Shown piece after piece: positions 26,484-35,640 of a stretch of DNA of 37,445 bases (position 1 is the stretch's first letter; each line of letters begins with the position of its first letter). Both the position numbers and the translations under genes were made by a program. The stretch spans positions 1 to 37,445 of the forward strand of contig JAAESS010000216.1 in the NCBI GenBank assembly GCA_024229195.1, in the 5' to 3' direction. Below the pieces are notes generated by a model. The model was not told the DNA's origin, did no database searches, and saw nothing but the letters and a program-made list of their open reading frames with translations. The DNA comes from Flavobacteriales bacterium. GTDB lineage: Bacteria; Bacteroidota; Bacteroidia; Flavobacteriales; Flavobacteriaceae.

Positions 26484-27257
26484 TTAGAAATTAGGCTTCC
26501 TTTTTTCTAAAAACGCACTGGTTCCTTCTTCAAAGTCTTCTGTACCAAAACAATTTCCAAAGGCGTCAATTTCAATTTCAAATCCATTTACTGATTCGTC
26601 ATAATTCGCATTTACAGCTTGTATTGCAGCTCCAATGGCCGATGGGGAATTTCTGGCGATTTTCTTGGCAAGATCTTCACAAAATGAAAGCAATTCTTCC
26701 TGAGACACAACATGATTTACCAATCCATATGAATTTGCCTGATCTGCATTAATCATGCCTCCTGTTGTAATCATCTCGAGAGCCCTTCCCTTACCAACCA
26801 ACTGCGGAAGTCTTTGTGTTCCGCCATATCCAGGAATCAAACCTAAAGAAACCTCAGGTAATCCCATTCTAGCATTATCACTTGCTACTCTGATATGACA
26901 AGCCATGGCCAACTCTAATCCTCCACCTAAAGCAAATCCATTGACAGCAGCAATTACAGGGGTTGAAAGTTTTGATACCAGGTCAAAAAGATTCTTCTGT
27001 CCTTTAGCCGCTAAAATTTTTGCCTGACCGGAATCAAAATCTGCAAATTCCGAAATATCGGCACCAGCTACAAAAGCCTTTTCACCACTTCCGGTAATGA
27101 TTATGGCACGAATATCTTTATCCTCTTCTAAAGAAACAAAGGCTTCGTGCAGCTCTTGAATTGTGGCTTTGTTCAAAGCATTCAATTTATTGGGGCGATC
27201 TATGGTGATAAAACCTAAATGGCCCTCGTGCTCTGCAATAATATTTTGATATGACAT
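26484..27257 (-). CDS. Enoyl-CoA hydratase/isomerase family protein
   Basis: A 257-residue crotonase. Oxyanion-hole residues lie in AFVAGADISEFA and ALGGGLELAMACHIRVA, and the catalytic Glu positions in LPEVSLGLIPGYGGTQRLPQ are both present, consistent with a true enoyl-CoA hydratase. Likely role in beta-oxidation or branched-chain acid breakdown. It begins 15 nt after the sensor kinase gene on the same strand, so they may be co-transcribed. Confidence 0.92.
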   Translation of the reverse strand: MSYQNIIAEHEGHLGFITIDRPNKLNALNKATIQELHEAFVSLEEDKDIRAIIITGSGEKAFVAGADISEFADFDSGQAKILAAKGQKNLFDLVSKLSTPVIAAVNGFALGGGLELAMACHIRVASDNARMGLPEVSLGLIPGYGGTQRLPQLVGKGRALEMITTGGMINADQANSYGLVNHVVSQEELLSFCEDLAKKIARNSPSAIGAAIQAVNANYDESVNGFEIEIDAFGNCFGTEDFEEGTSAFLEKRKPNF

Positions 27258-27272
27258 AACTGATTAAATATT

Positions 27273-28733
27273 TTATTCTTTGGGTAAAACTACCGAAAAA
27301 ACGGTCTTTTCATTAACTCCGGATTCAAACTTGATTTTACCATTGTAGGCCTCAACAATGTTTTTCACCATCGGAAGTCCTAGACCCATACCACTTGATT
27401 TGGTCGTGAATTTGGGTTCAAATATTTTAGAGACATCTTCTTTGTTAATCCCTTTCCCATTGTCTTCCACTTGAATGCACACACTTTTCTTTTTTTCAAA
27501 TACACGCACTTTTATGTATGGACTTTCGCTTTTTTCTAAGGCATGAATTGCATTTGTGACCAAATTAGTGATAATTCGAGTCAATTGAATTTTGTCCACT
27601 TTGGCAATAATTTCATCTTTTTCAGGCTGGTATTCAATATATGATTCATGAAATATATCCAGTGATTTTTTCACCTCCTCAACAACATTCATTCTTTCTT
27701 TGTTTTCACTCGGCATTTCGGCAAAATTTGAGAAGGCTGAGGCAATCTCACTCATGATATCGATCTGCTGAATCAAAGACTCACAAAATTCATGCATTTT
27801 TGACTGAATCTCCGGATCCTTTTGATCGAAATTATGATCAAAACTCTGAACTGTAAGTCGCATTGGTGTGAGCGGATTCTTAATTTCATGCGCTACCTGT
27901 TTAGCCATTTCTCTCCAGGCATGCTTTCTTTCACTTTGGGCCAGTTTTACCGCTGAATCCTCTATCTCATCAATCATACTGTTGTATGCATCTACAAGGT
28001 TGGTGATCTCGAAACTTGCATCAGTAAGGATGATCTTCTCATTTGAACGATCTACAGTTGTTTGCCGCATTTTCCTACTTACATTCTCCAATGATTTTGT
28101 AATGTACTTTGACAGAAAGTAAGCCAAAACTATCGCAATGAAAAGAATCAAAAGATAGACAATAGCCAATCTTTGTAAAAACTCTTTCAATTCCTTGTCC
28201 TGGAGGGTATTATCCTGAAGGTATGGAACTCCAATGATTCCTATTGGCTGATTATATGATCCTAATAAATAGGAATAGGAAGATTTAAACTTGTTACCGT
28301 CTGTTGCCGTCTTTTGGACAACTAGCCGATGATCAGGATTAAAAATAATCAACTGCATAATGTCTTTAGACAAATTTGTTTCAGTTGTATCGGTGACATT
28401 TTCAACATAGGAGCTTCTCAACAATCCTCCACTTTGATCATAAATATTTATATCCAGATTATGGATGTCTGAAATCTCATTGAGCTTTTTCTCCAGAATG
28501 CTCGGAAGTAGAATTGTTTCAAACTCTTTAATAGTATCACGAGTCAACTCATAAGTGATGGCGGCTTTAATGGCCTCCTCTTTTCTTTCGAGTCGCTTGT
28601 TATGATACTCTTCAGCCTGTTCATTATACTGATATATCGTAACCGCCGCGATAAGAATTGAGGCAATAACAACTATAAAGATCATGGCGATAAAGATCCT
28701 TGTTCGAAGCGAAAATTTATTGATCGGTGTCAT
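27273..28733 (-). CDS. Sensor histidine kinase (NtrY-like, orphan)
   Basis: A 486-residue inner-membrane kinase: TM1 at about 13-34, an extracytoplasmic domain of ~150 residues, TM2 at about 188-208, HAMP (about 209-262), a dimerisation domain with phospho-acceptor His282 in QVAHEIKNPLTPMRL, and an ATPase domain with NLVTNAIHALE (N box), EDNGKGI (G1) and GMGLGLPMV (G2). No response regulator is adjacent, so its partner is elsewhere. Stimulus unknown. Confidence 0.92.
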   Translation of the reverse strand: MTPINKFSLRTRIFIAMIFIVVIASILIAAVTIYQYNEQAEEYHNKRLERKEEAIKAAITYELTRDTIKEFETILLPSILEKKLNEISDIHNLDINIYDQSGGLLRSSYVENVTDTTETNLSKDIMQLIIFNPDHRLVVQKTATDGNKFKSSYSYLLGSYNQPIGIIGVPYLQDNTLQDKELKEFLQRLAIVYLLILFIAIVLAYFLSKYITKSLENVSRKMRQTTVDRSNEKIILTDASFEITNLVDAYNSMIDEIEDSAVKLAQSERKHAWREMAKQVAHEIKNPLTPMRLTVQSFDHNFDQKDPEIQSKMHEFCESLIQQIDIMSEIASAFSNFAEMPSENKERMNVVEEVKKSLDIFHESYIEYQPEKDEIIAKVDKIQLTRIITNLVTNAIHALEKSESPYIKVRVFEKKKSVCIQVEDNGKGINKEDVSKIFEPKFTTKSSGMGLGLPMVKNIVEAYNGKIKFESGVNEKTVFSVVLPKE

Positions 28734-28908
28734 TGCTTTTTCGGTAAAGATACTAAATTCAAAAAAGCATTAAAGGTAGTTTCTTTTAAGATTTTGAAAG
28801 TACAAAAAGAAGATTTGAACTGCGCTATTTCAAAATTCTTGAGTAGCTGCAATCTCTAATTTTTTCGAAGTACTAGTAGCTAAATAACAATTGCTATACC
28901 TGATTTTA

Positions 28909-28955
28909 AATATTGATTTCAAATAAACGTCAACTATCAATATAGAATCAATATT
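28909..28955 (-). terminator. Possible AT-rich terminator after trpA
   Basis: Just after the trpA stop the minus strand has ATATTGAT twice (plus-strand positions 28947-28954 and 28936-28943), either of which can pair with ATCAATAT further on (28910-28917). It is AT-only and the U tail is poor, so a weak call. Confidence 0.3.
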
Positions 28956-29750
28956 TTAAGTTGATTGACCCAGGATATCATCTACAAAATTTGGAATTTC
29001 TTTTACCGAATGCTCCTTGATAAATTTAACAAATGCTGATCCGATAATCGCGCCACTTGCATTGTCAGTTGCCTGCTTAAATGTCTCATTATTCGAAATT
29101 CCAAATCCTATGATCTGCGGTGTCTTTAGATTAAGATCTCTTATACGCTTAAAATATTGTTGCTGATCCTGATCAAATGAATTCTTGGCTCCTGTTGTAC
29201 TCGCCGAACTCACCATATAGATGAATCCTTTCGAGATCTTGTCAATATATTTGATCCTTTCATCTGAGGTTTGAGGTGTAATCAAAAACACATTGAATAG
29301 TCCGTATTTTTCAAAAATGGGTAAATACTCTTCATGGAAAACATCTACTGGAAGGTCAGGAATGATCAATCCATCAATACCGGTTTCTGAACATTTTTTA
29401 CAAAAGGCCTCAATTCCATATTGAAGGATAGGATTAAAATAACCCATAATCAGTAAAGGAATTGAAACTTCTTCTCTGATCGGCTTGAGTTGATCAAAAA
29501 GTTTTTCAGTGGTCATCCCATTGTTCAAGGCTGCTGTGCTACTTGCCTGAATCGTCGGTCCGTCTGCCAAAGGATCTGAAAAAGGTAGACCTATTTCAAT
29601 CATATCGACACCTGATGACTCCAATTCCTTAATAACCTTATTGGTATCATTCAAATTTGGATATCCTGCTGTAAAATAAATGGACAATAGTTTTTTAGGA
29701 TCTTTTCCTTCCAAATCATGTATCTTTAAACTTTTCTCTATTCTATTCAT
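28956..29750 (-). CDS. trpA: Tryptophan synthase alpha subunit
   Basis: A 264-residue TIM barrel that cleaves indole-3-glycerol phosphate to indole and glyceraldehyde 3-phosphate. EIGLPFSDPLADGPTIQ contains the catalytic Glu and the signature Asp; LIIPDLPVDVF and GFGISNNETF are the following blocks. Normal length. Last gene of the trp operon, 58 nt after trpB. Confidence 0.96.
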   Translation of the reverse strand: MNRIEKSLKIHDLEGKDPKKLLSIYFTAGYPNLNDTNKVIKELESSGVDMIEIGLPFSDPLADGPTIQASSTAALNNGMTTEKLFDQLKPIREEVSIPLLIMGYFNPILQYGIEAFCKKCSETGIDGLIIPDLPVDVFHEEYLPIFEKYGLFNVFLITPQTSDERIKYIDKISKGFIYMVSSASTTGAKNSFDQDQQQYFKRIRDLNLKTPQIIGFGISNNETFKQATDNASGAIIGSAFVKFIKEHSVKEIPNFVDDILGQST

Positions 29751-29808
29751 TATTTTTACTTTGATTTGATTCTTTGAATCAATTTAATTCATTTGCTTAT
29801 TATGTTGC

Positions 29809-30996
29809 TTACAAATTGAAATAGTCAATATAGGTGTCGAGATCCTTATCTCCTCTTCCCGAAAGATTAATCACAACAATATCATCTTTTTTGAATGTCA
29901 TTTTGTCGAGTGCCGCCAGTGCGTGAGAAGTTTCGATGGCAGGAATAATTCCTTCCAGTTTAGATAGTTCCAAACCGGCCTGCATGGCTTCATCATCTGT
30001 TGCGTTCAAAAATTCAGCTCTTCCTGAAGTAAAAAGGTAGGCATGTTGCGGTCCTACTCCCGGATAATCCAGTCCTGCAGAAATAGAATAGGGCTCAATG
30101 ATCTGCCCGTCTTCAGTTTGCATCAAAAGCGTCTTACTTCCGTGGATGATCCCTTCTTTTCCCAAAACACTGGTTGCTGCTGATTCTCCTGTGTTGACGC
30201 CCTTACCGGAGGCTTCTACGGCAATGAGTTTTACAGATTCCTGATCAAGATAATGGTAAAAGGCACCTGCAGCATTACTGCCACCACCTACACAAGCTAT
30301 GATATAATCTGGATTTTCAGTGTTCTCTTTTTCCATTAACTGCCATTTCATTTCTTCAGAAATCACAGATTGAAACCTTGCCACCATGTCAGGATAAGGA
30401 TGAAACCCTACTACTGACCCGATGATGTAGTGTATCTCAACAGGATCATTGATCCAGGCTCTGATCGCTTCGTTTGTGGCATCTTTTAGTGTTTTACTTC
30501 CAGAGGTTGCCGCAACCACTTTTGCACCAAGCATTTTCATTCTGGCAACATTAGGTGCTTGTCTGGCAATATCAATTTCACCCATATAGACCGTACATTC
30601 CATTCCGGCCAGGGCACAGACAGTTGCCGTAGCAACACCATGCTGACCTGCACCTGTTTCGGCAATAATTCGCTTCTTGCCAAGTCTTTTTGCCAATAAG
30701 ATCTGACCAATGGTATTATTGATCTTATGTGCTCCGGTATGGTTAAGATCTTCTCTTTTTAGATAGATTTTTGCACCGTGTTTTTCAGACAATCTTTCGG
30801 CAAGAAATAATGGTGAGGGCCTGCCAACATAATCTTTTAATAAAGCATGAAATTCCTCTTTAAATGCGGGTTCATTCATGATCTCCAAATAGGAGGCTTG
30901 TAAAGTTTCCATATTGGGATATAACATTTCAGGAACATATGAACCTCCAAATATTCCATAATACCCCTTTTCATCTGCGTGATATGACTTCTTCAT
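29809..30996 (-). CDS. trpB: Tryptophan synthase beta subunit
   Basis: A 395-residue PLP enzyme joining indole and serine. [15 protein letters not shown] holds the PLP-binding Lys, [17 protein letters not shown] is the following substrate loop with the Glu of the active site, and [11 protein letters not shown] is the phosphate-binding loop. Length and order are canonical for TrpB1. The start abuts the trpF stop with no gap, indicating translational coupling. Confidence 0.97.
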   Translation of the reverse strand: MKKSYHADEKGYYGIFGGSYVPEMLYPNMETLQASYLEIMNEPAFKEEFHALLKDYVGRPSPLFLAERLSEKHGAKIYLKREDLNHTGAHKINNTIGQILLAKRLGKKRIIAETGAGQHGVATATVCALAGMECTVYMGEIDIARQAPNVARMKMLGAKVVAATSGSKTLKDATNEAIRAWINDPVEIHYIIGSVVGFHPYPDMVARFQSVISEEMKWQLMEKENTENPDYIIACVGGGSNAAGAFYHYLDQESVKLIAVEASGKGVNTGESAATSVLGKEGIIHGSKTLLMQTEDGQIIEPYSISAGLDYPGVGPQHAYLFTSGRAEFLNATDDEAMQAGLELSKLEGIIPAIETSHALAALDKMTFKKDDIVVINLSGRGDKDLDTYIDYFNL

Positions 30997-31629
30997 TTAA
31001 TATTTTTTTGCTAACTCAATAAACTTCTTTAATTCATGGATCTTTTTCAGACCCGGTTCACTTTCAAATTTACTATTCAAATCCAAAGCGTGACAATATT
31101 TTGACGATGGTGACTCTAAAAAAGAAAGTACCCGATCTGCTTCAGTAAGTCCAATTCCTCCACTTAGAAAAAATGGCTTGTCTAAAGGATATTGTTCGAG
31201 TAATGTCCAATCAAATAAAGTGCCATTACCTCCTCTTTCCTTTCCTTTTGTATCAAATAAAAAATAATCGCAAACATCCTTATAGGCTGTTAATTGATCA
31301 AAATCAAAATGATCAGATACTGCAAAAGCTTTGATAATTTCTAAATTTGGATTATTTGATGCTGTGAGTGCTGCACAAAAAGCAGGAGATTCATCACCAT
31401 GTAACTGAATTCCCTTTAACTCATGTTTTTGAATAAGGTCCAAAATAACGGACTCCTCTTCATTCACAAAAACACCTGTTTTTTTGATATCCGCACTCAG
31501 AGTTGGTATTTCTCCATGAAAATTTCGTTTTGATCCTTGGTAAAATATAAAGCCTAAATAATCGGGCTGCAATGCTGCAACCGACTCAATATTGTCTTTA
31601 TATTTCATTCCGCAAATCTTAATTTTCAT
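30997..31629 (-). CDS. trpF: Phosphoribosylanthranilate isomerase
   Basis: A 210-residue TIM-barrel isomerase. KIKICGMKY at the N-terminus carries the catalytic Cys, and QPDYLGFIFY, GVFVNEEE, LHGDE and the FLSGGIGLTEAD phosphate loop fit TrpF, with the acid Asp probably in FLFDTKGKERGG. The ATG at 31629 is preferred over the TTG two codons earlier; it overlaps the end of trpC by 11 nt. Confidence 0.94.
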   Translation of the reverse strand: MKIKICGMKYKDNIESVAALQPDYLGFIFYQGSKRNFHGEIPTLSADIKKTGVFVNEEESVILDLIQKHELKGIQLHGDESPAFCAALTASNNPNLEIIKAFAVSDHFDFDQLTAYKDVCDYFLFDTKGKERGGNGTLFDWTLLEQYPLDKPFFLSGGIGLTEADRVLSFLESPSSKYCHALDLNSKFESEPGLKKIHELKKFIELAKKY

Positions 31630-32407
31630 GACCAAGTCCTCTTATAAATTGTGCCGCTGAATTTCCGGGAACTTCTGTTTTCATAAAATTCTCACCTATC
31701 AAAAACCCTTTGTATCCGTACTTTTTCAAACTTAAAATAGCATCGACAGAACTGATACCGCTTTCTGAAATTTTCACCTTGTTATCAGGAATGATCTCTG
31801 ATAATTTTTTACTGGTTTCAAGACTGACTTCAAAAGTTTTTAAGTTTCTATTATTCACACCGACAAGATCCACATGATCAAGCTCAGAACGCTTGAGTTC
31901 CTCTTCGTCGTGAACTTCAAGTAATACTTCTAATCCAAGTTCATGAGCCAATTGTGAAAAGACGATCATCTGTTCAGTGCTCAATACTGCCGCGATCAAT
32001 AAAATTGTATCAGCCCCATATGCCTTGGCTTCATAAATTTGATAAGGATCTATAATAAATTCTTTCCTCAAAAGCGGTATAGTGAGATGATCACGTGCCT
32101 GAACCAGATCATCAAGAGATCCTCCAAAATATTTTGTGTCTGTAAGGACTGATATCCCGGATGCTCCGGCCTTTTCATAAGCAGATACTACATCAATGAT
32201 ACTGTCTCTATGATTGATGACCTGTTTAGACGGGCTCCTTCTTTTAAATTCAGCTATGATACCACTTCCGGTCAAAACACTTTTTGACATGGAAATACCT
32301 TGCCTTTTGAAAAGTGGTGATTCCAATAAAAAAGATAAGGGAATTAACTTCTGTTTAGAAGCTACTTCCTGCGCTTTATCTTGTATGATTTTATCTAAAA
32401 TATTCAC
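31619..32407 (-). CDS. trpC: Indole-3-glycerol phosphate synthase
   Basis: A 262-residue TIM barrel closing the indole ring. IIAEFKRRSPSK holds the catalytic Glu and Lys, then LRKEFIIDPYQIYEA, LLEVHDEEEL, VGVNNRNLKTFEV and SESGISS appear in the expected order. Overlaps trpD by 4 nt and trpF at its other end, so all three are translationally coupled. Confidence 0.96.
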   Translation of the reverse strand: MNILDKIIQDKAQEVASKQKLIPLSFLLESPLFKRQGISMSKSVLTGSGIIAEFKRRSPSKQVINHRDSIIDVVSAYEKAGASGISVLTDTKYFGGSLDDLVQARDHLTIPLLRKEFIIDPYQIYEAKAYGADTILLIAAVLSTEQMIVFSQLAHELGLEVLLEVHDEEELKRSELDHVDLVGVNNRNLKTFEVSLETSKKLSEIIPDNKVKISESGISSVDAILSLKKYGYKGFLIGENFMKTEVPGNSAAQFIRGLGHEN

Positions 32408-33414
32408 TGTCCTACTTCCTTTAAATTACTGATTTCATGTAATTGTTTGAATGCTTTCATGGCGTTTTTACTTTCTAATGATTCCTTTGCCATTTCAAAC
32501 CCTTCTTTATGACTCGTCTTTTTCACCACCGAAATTGCCAGTCCTGCATTGGCACAAACTACATTTTTTTGAGCCTCTGTACCTTCATTATTCAATACTT
32601 TTTGAAAGATCTCAGCACTTTGTTTTACGGTTTTCCCACCGTAAATATCCTGTTGTAATATTCGTTCTATACCGAGATCAGAGGGAATCACCATTTTATC
32701 CTCTTCATTGGTGATCATTTTTGTTCGATCGGTCAAGGAAATTTCATCATACCCGGCCAGATCGTGCAAAATAGCATAATTCTTATCTGTTGTCTGGTAT
32801 AAATATCCGTACATTCTGGCGAGCTCTAAATTAAAAACTCCAACAACCTGGTTTTTTGGAAAAGAGGGGTTTACCATCGGACCCAACATATTAAAAAAGG
32901 TTTTTACCCCTAATTCTTTTCTGATCGGTGCAACGTTTTTCATCGCAGGGTGAAAAAGAGGTGCATGTAAAACACATATCCCAGCTTTATCAATCGAGTT
33001 TTGTAAAAAGGATTCCTCATTCGAAAATCTGATCCCAAGATGTTCTAAAACATTCGATGATCCACATGAAGATGAGACACCATAATTTCCGTGTTTTGCA
33101 ACTTTTACCCCAGCTCCTGCGGTGACAAATGAAGCCAAAGTTGAAATATTGAAAGTATCTTTTCCATCTCCACCGGTACCACAAAGATCTATGGTATTAA
33201 AATCAGATAGATCTATGGGTAAACATAGTTCCAGTAATGCTTCACGAAAACCGTCGAGCTCCTCTACTGAGATACTTCTCATCATATAAACGGTTAAAAA
33301 AGAGGCTATTTGACTCGTATTATAGACCCCTTTTGAGATATTGACCAATACATTCTTGGCTTCCTTTTTGGAAATGGTTTCCTGATTGATCAAACGATTT
33401 AGTATTTCTTTCAT
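32404..33414 (-). CDS. trpD: Anthranilate phosphoribosyltransferase
   Basis: A 336-residue enzyme adding phosphoribose to anthranilate. DLCGTGGDGKDTFNIST is the PRPP-binding loop, KHGNYGVSSSCGSSNVLE the anthranilate/PRPP block, and NMLGPMVNPSFP follows. Length is usual for a TrpD without fused TrpG. 24 nt after trpG. Confidence 0.96.
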   Translation of the reverse strand: MKEILNRLINQETISKKEAKNVLVNISKGVYNTSQIASFLTVYMMRSISVEELDGFREALLELCLPIDLSDFNTIDLCGTGGDGKDTFNISTLASFVTAGAGVKVAKHGNYGVSSSCGSSNVLEHLGIRFSNEESFLQNSIDKAGICVLHAPLFHPAMKNVAPIRKELGVKTFFNMLGPMVNPSFPKNQVVGVFNLELARMYGYLYQTTDKNYAILHDLAGYDEISLTDRTKMITNEEDKMVIPSDLGIERILQQDIYGGKTVKQSAEIFQKVLNNEGTEAQKNVVCANAGLAISVVKKTSHKEGFEMAKESLESKNAMKAFKQLHEISNLKEVGQ

Positions 33415-33438
33415 CTTATCCTGCTATTCATTTTAAAC

Positions 33439-34005
33439 TTATGATTCAACCCAGTTTTTTAACATTCTTTTTCCTTCAGGAGTTAAAATAGACTCAGGAT
33501 GGTATTGTACGGCACGAACATCTTGTTCTACATGCCTTAAGGACATGATCTCTCCGTTTTCATCGACTGATGTCACGATTAACTCAGCAGGCAAATCTTT
33601 TGACACAACCCAGGAGTGGTATCTTCCTACCTCTAATTCCATTGGAATATCTTTATAAAGAACCTTGTCTTCATTGACTCTTTTTATCGATGTTGAGACG
33701 CCGTGATAAACCTTGTTCAAATTTTCGATGCGACCACCATATACTTCGGCTATAGCCTGTTGACCCAAACAAATTCCTAAGATACTTTTGGTAGAACCGT
33801 ATCTTTCAATAATCGGTTTTAAGAGTCCTGCTTCATCCGGAATACCAGGGCCGGGTGATAACAAAATCTTATCGAAATCATCAACTTCTTCCAAACTGAG
33901 TTTATCATTTCTCTTTACCCTTACCTCACATCCCAGATCCTGCAAATAATGCACCAGATTGTAGGTAAAGGAATCGTAATTATCTATGACTAAAATGTTT
34001 TTCAT
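33439..34005 (-). CDS. trpG: Anthranilate synthase glutamine amidotransferase subunit
   Basis: A 188-residue class I amidotransferase supplying ammonia to TrpE. The triad is visible: Cys in GICLGQQAIAEVYGG, then His and Glu in QYHPESILTPEGK. Oxyanion LLSPGPGIPDEAG is present. A single such gene in the operon could also serve folate synthesis (PabA), as in some bacteria, but that is not shown. Starts 3 nt after the trpE stop. Confidence 0.95.
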   Translation of the reverse strand: MKNILVIDNYDSFTYNLVHYLQDLGCEVRVKRNDKLSLEEVDDFDKILLSPGPGIPDEAGLLKPIIERYGSTKSILGICLGQQAIAEVYGGRIENLNKVYHGVSTSIKRVNEDKVLYKDIPMELEVGRYHSWVVSKDLPAELIVTSVDENGEIMSLRHVEQDVRAVQYHPESILTPEGKRMLKNWVES

Positions 34006-34008
34006 TAT

Positions 34009-35406
34009 CTAAATATTTTCTGCCAGCTCCATGGCTTTTTTCAGAGCACCCAACTTATGATAAACTTCCTGTAACTCGTCTTTTGCCGATGATTTAGACA
34101 CAATTCCGGCTCCTGCCTGATAATGCAAACGATGATTCTTACTTAAAAAGGACCTGATGATAATAGCATGGTTAAAATTGCCCTTAAAATCCATAAAACC
34201 AATGGCTCCACCATAAAAAGTTCTATTGTGCTTCTCGTACTTTTCTATAAGTTGCATGGCCTTGTGTTTTGGAGCTCCCGAAAGCGTTCCTGCCGGAAAG
34301 GTATCTGCCACAACCTGAAAGGTGATCGCATCTTTAAATTTTTCTCCAACCACCTTGGAAACCAAATGGATCACATGAGAAAAAAACTGGATTTCCTTAT
34401 ACTTTTCCACTTTTACATGTTTTCCATTTCTACTTAGGTCATTCCTGGCAAGATCAACCAACATGACATGTTCGGCATTCTCTTTTTCATCCTGAGCAAG
34501 TGATTTAGCTACCTCCAGATCCTTTTCATCATCACCGGTTCTTTTGAAGGTTCCTGCGATAGGATGAATTTCGGCTTTACCCTCATTCACAACCAGTTGA
34601 GCTTCAGGCGAAGACCCAAATATTTTAAAATTTCCATAGTCAAAATAGAATAAGTAAGGAGAGGGATTAACCGATCTCAAGGCCCTGTAGACGTTGAATT
34701 CATCTCCTTTAAAACCCTGAGAAAATCTTCTTGAAAGTACCAATTGAAAAACGTCTCCGCGAAAGCAATGTTTTTTTGCCAGTTCAACATGTTCCATAAA
34801 TTCCTCATCTGACAAGCTTGATTTTTCATCATTGGCATTCTGATAAGTGTAAGAGGCAAAATTCCTGTTCCCGATCAATTGATGGATCTCTTCGATATTA
34901 TTGCTTTGATCATAAGAATGAGAAAAGATATATGCTTCGTTCTTAAAATGATTGATCGCAATGATATTTTGATAAACTGCATAGTAAATATCCGGAATTT
35001 CAAGATCGTCCTGCTTCTTGGCTATTTCTATATCTTCAAAATACTTAACCGCATCATAGCCGATATAACCAAACAAACCGTTGTTTATAAATTTGAATTT
35101 TTGATTTTCTGTTTCAAACTTTTGGCTAAACTCATGGATCATTCCAGGAATTTCATGGGCTGTTTTACAATGGGTTGTATCGCTTTTACCATCAGGAAAG
35201 GTTTCACTTACAATTTGATCCTTAACAGATATACTGGCTATTGGATTACAACATACATAAGAAAAACTGTTTTCATTACCATGATAATCAGAACTTTCCA
35301 ACAAAATACTATTTGGAAAGGTATCTCTGATCTTCAAATAAATACTCACAGGAGTAATGGTGTCTGCCAGAATTTTCTTGTAATTGGTATGTAATTTATA
35401 TTTCAT
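34009..35406 (-). CDS. trpE: Anthranilate synthase component I
   Basis: A 465-residue chorismate-using enzyme. The feedback-inhibition motif LLESSDY near residue 32, DEEFMEHVELAKKHCFRGDVF, PSPYLFYF, GSSPEAQL, HPIAGTFKRTG, and the C-terminal TLSGAPKHKAMQLI and YGGAIGF blocks are those of TrpE. Translation starts at the ATG at 35406 (MKYKLHTNYKK); the longer frame reads into the attenuator hairpin and its T run, so it cannot be the real start. First gene of the operon, controlled by the attenuator upstream. Confidence 0.95.
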   Translation of the reverse strand: MKYKLHTNYKKILADTITPVSIYLKIRDTFPNSILLESSDYHGNENSFSYVCCNPIASISVKDQIVSETFPDGKSDTTHCKTAHEIPGMIHEFSQKFETENQKFKFINNGLFGYIGYDAVKYFEDIEIAKKQDDLEIPDIYYAVYQNIIAINHFKNEAYIFSHSYDQSNNIEEIHQLIGNRNFASYTYQNANDEKSSLSDEEFMEHVELAKKHCFRGDVFQLVLSRRFSQGFKGDEFNVYRALRSVNPSPYLFYFDYGNFKIFGSSPEAQLVVNEGKAEIHPIAGTFKRTGDDEKDLEVAKSLAQDEKENAEHVMLVDLARNDLSRNGKHVKVEKYKEIQFFSHVIHLVSKVVGEKFKDAITFQVVADTFPAGTLSGAPKHKAMQLIEKYEKHNRTFYGGAIGFMDFKGNFNHAIIIRSFLSKNHRLHYQAGAGIVSKSSAKDELQEVYHKLGALKKAMELAENI

Positions 35407-35418
35407 TGAATTCGGGTT

Positions 35419-35448
35419 AAAAAAAAAGGCTTGTCGTGAAGACAAGCC
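35419..35448 (-). terminator. trp attenuator terminator (3:4 hairpin)
   Basis: On the minus strand GGCTTGTC (35441-35448) pairs with GACAAGCC (35428-35435) around a 5-nt loop TTCAC, followed by nine Ts (plus-strand As 35419-35427). It lies between the leader peptide and trpE, 13 nt before the trpE start, and would stop transcription unless the upstream 2:3 pairing forms. Confidence 0.95.
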
Positions 35449-35474
35449 TAATCAATATTTTTATATACAGGTTA

Positions 35475-35537
35475 CTACTTCACAAATTTCTTGTTTTGTA
35501 AAGACCACCACCACGTATTTATTGTATTATTTCTCAT
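35475..35537 (-). CDS. trpL: trp leader peptide with three consecutive Trp codons
   Basis: A 20-codon ORF starting MRNNTINT, then WWW, then SLQNKKFVK and a TAG stop. The three UGG codons are at 35505-35513. Segment UUACAAA (35495-35501), right after the Trp codons, can pair with UUUGUGA (35480-35486) as a 1:2 hairpin; UUGUGAAG (35478-35485) can instead pair with CUUCACGA (plus-strand 35434-35441), which removes the terminator. A ribosome waiting at the Trp codons covers segment 1 and favours antitermination; one that reaches the stop covers segment 2 and lets the terminator form. This is the classic Yanofsky arrangement; that it works here is inference from sequence. Confidence 0.9.
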   Translation of the reverse strand: MRNNTINTWWWSLQNKKFVK

Positions 35538-35547
35538 TTTGATGTAG

Positions 35548-35576
35548 CAAATTTATGAACTTTTTTTAATATTCAA
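35548..35576 (-). promoter_or_regulatory. trp operon promoter
   Basis: On the minus strand TTG (plus 35574-35576), 18 bp, then TAAATTTG (plus 35548-35555): an exact Bacteroidota -33/-7 pair. The start point should be only 3-6 nt before the trpL ATG at 35537, so the leader mRNA is almost leaderless. It is separated from the upstream surface-protein gene by about 65 nt. Confidence 0.85.
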
Positions 35577-35640
35577 AAATAATATGAATTATTTATAAAA
35601 ATTAATCTTCTTGACTACGATTCTATCAATGTTATTCTGA

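Noticed and set aside
35407-35445. N-terminal extension of trpE
   Set aside because: The extra codons are the attenuator hairpin and its T run; the ATG at 35406 follows it.
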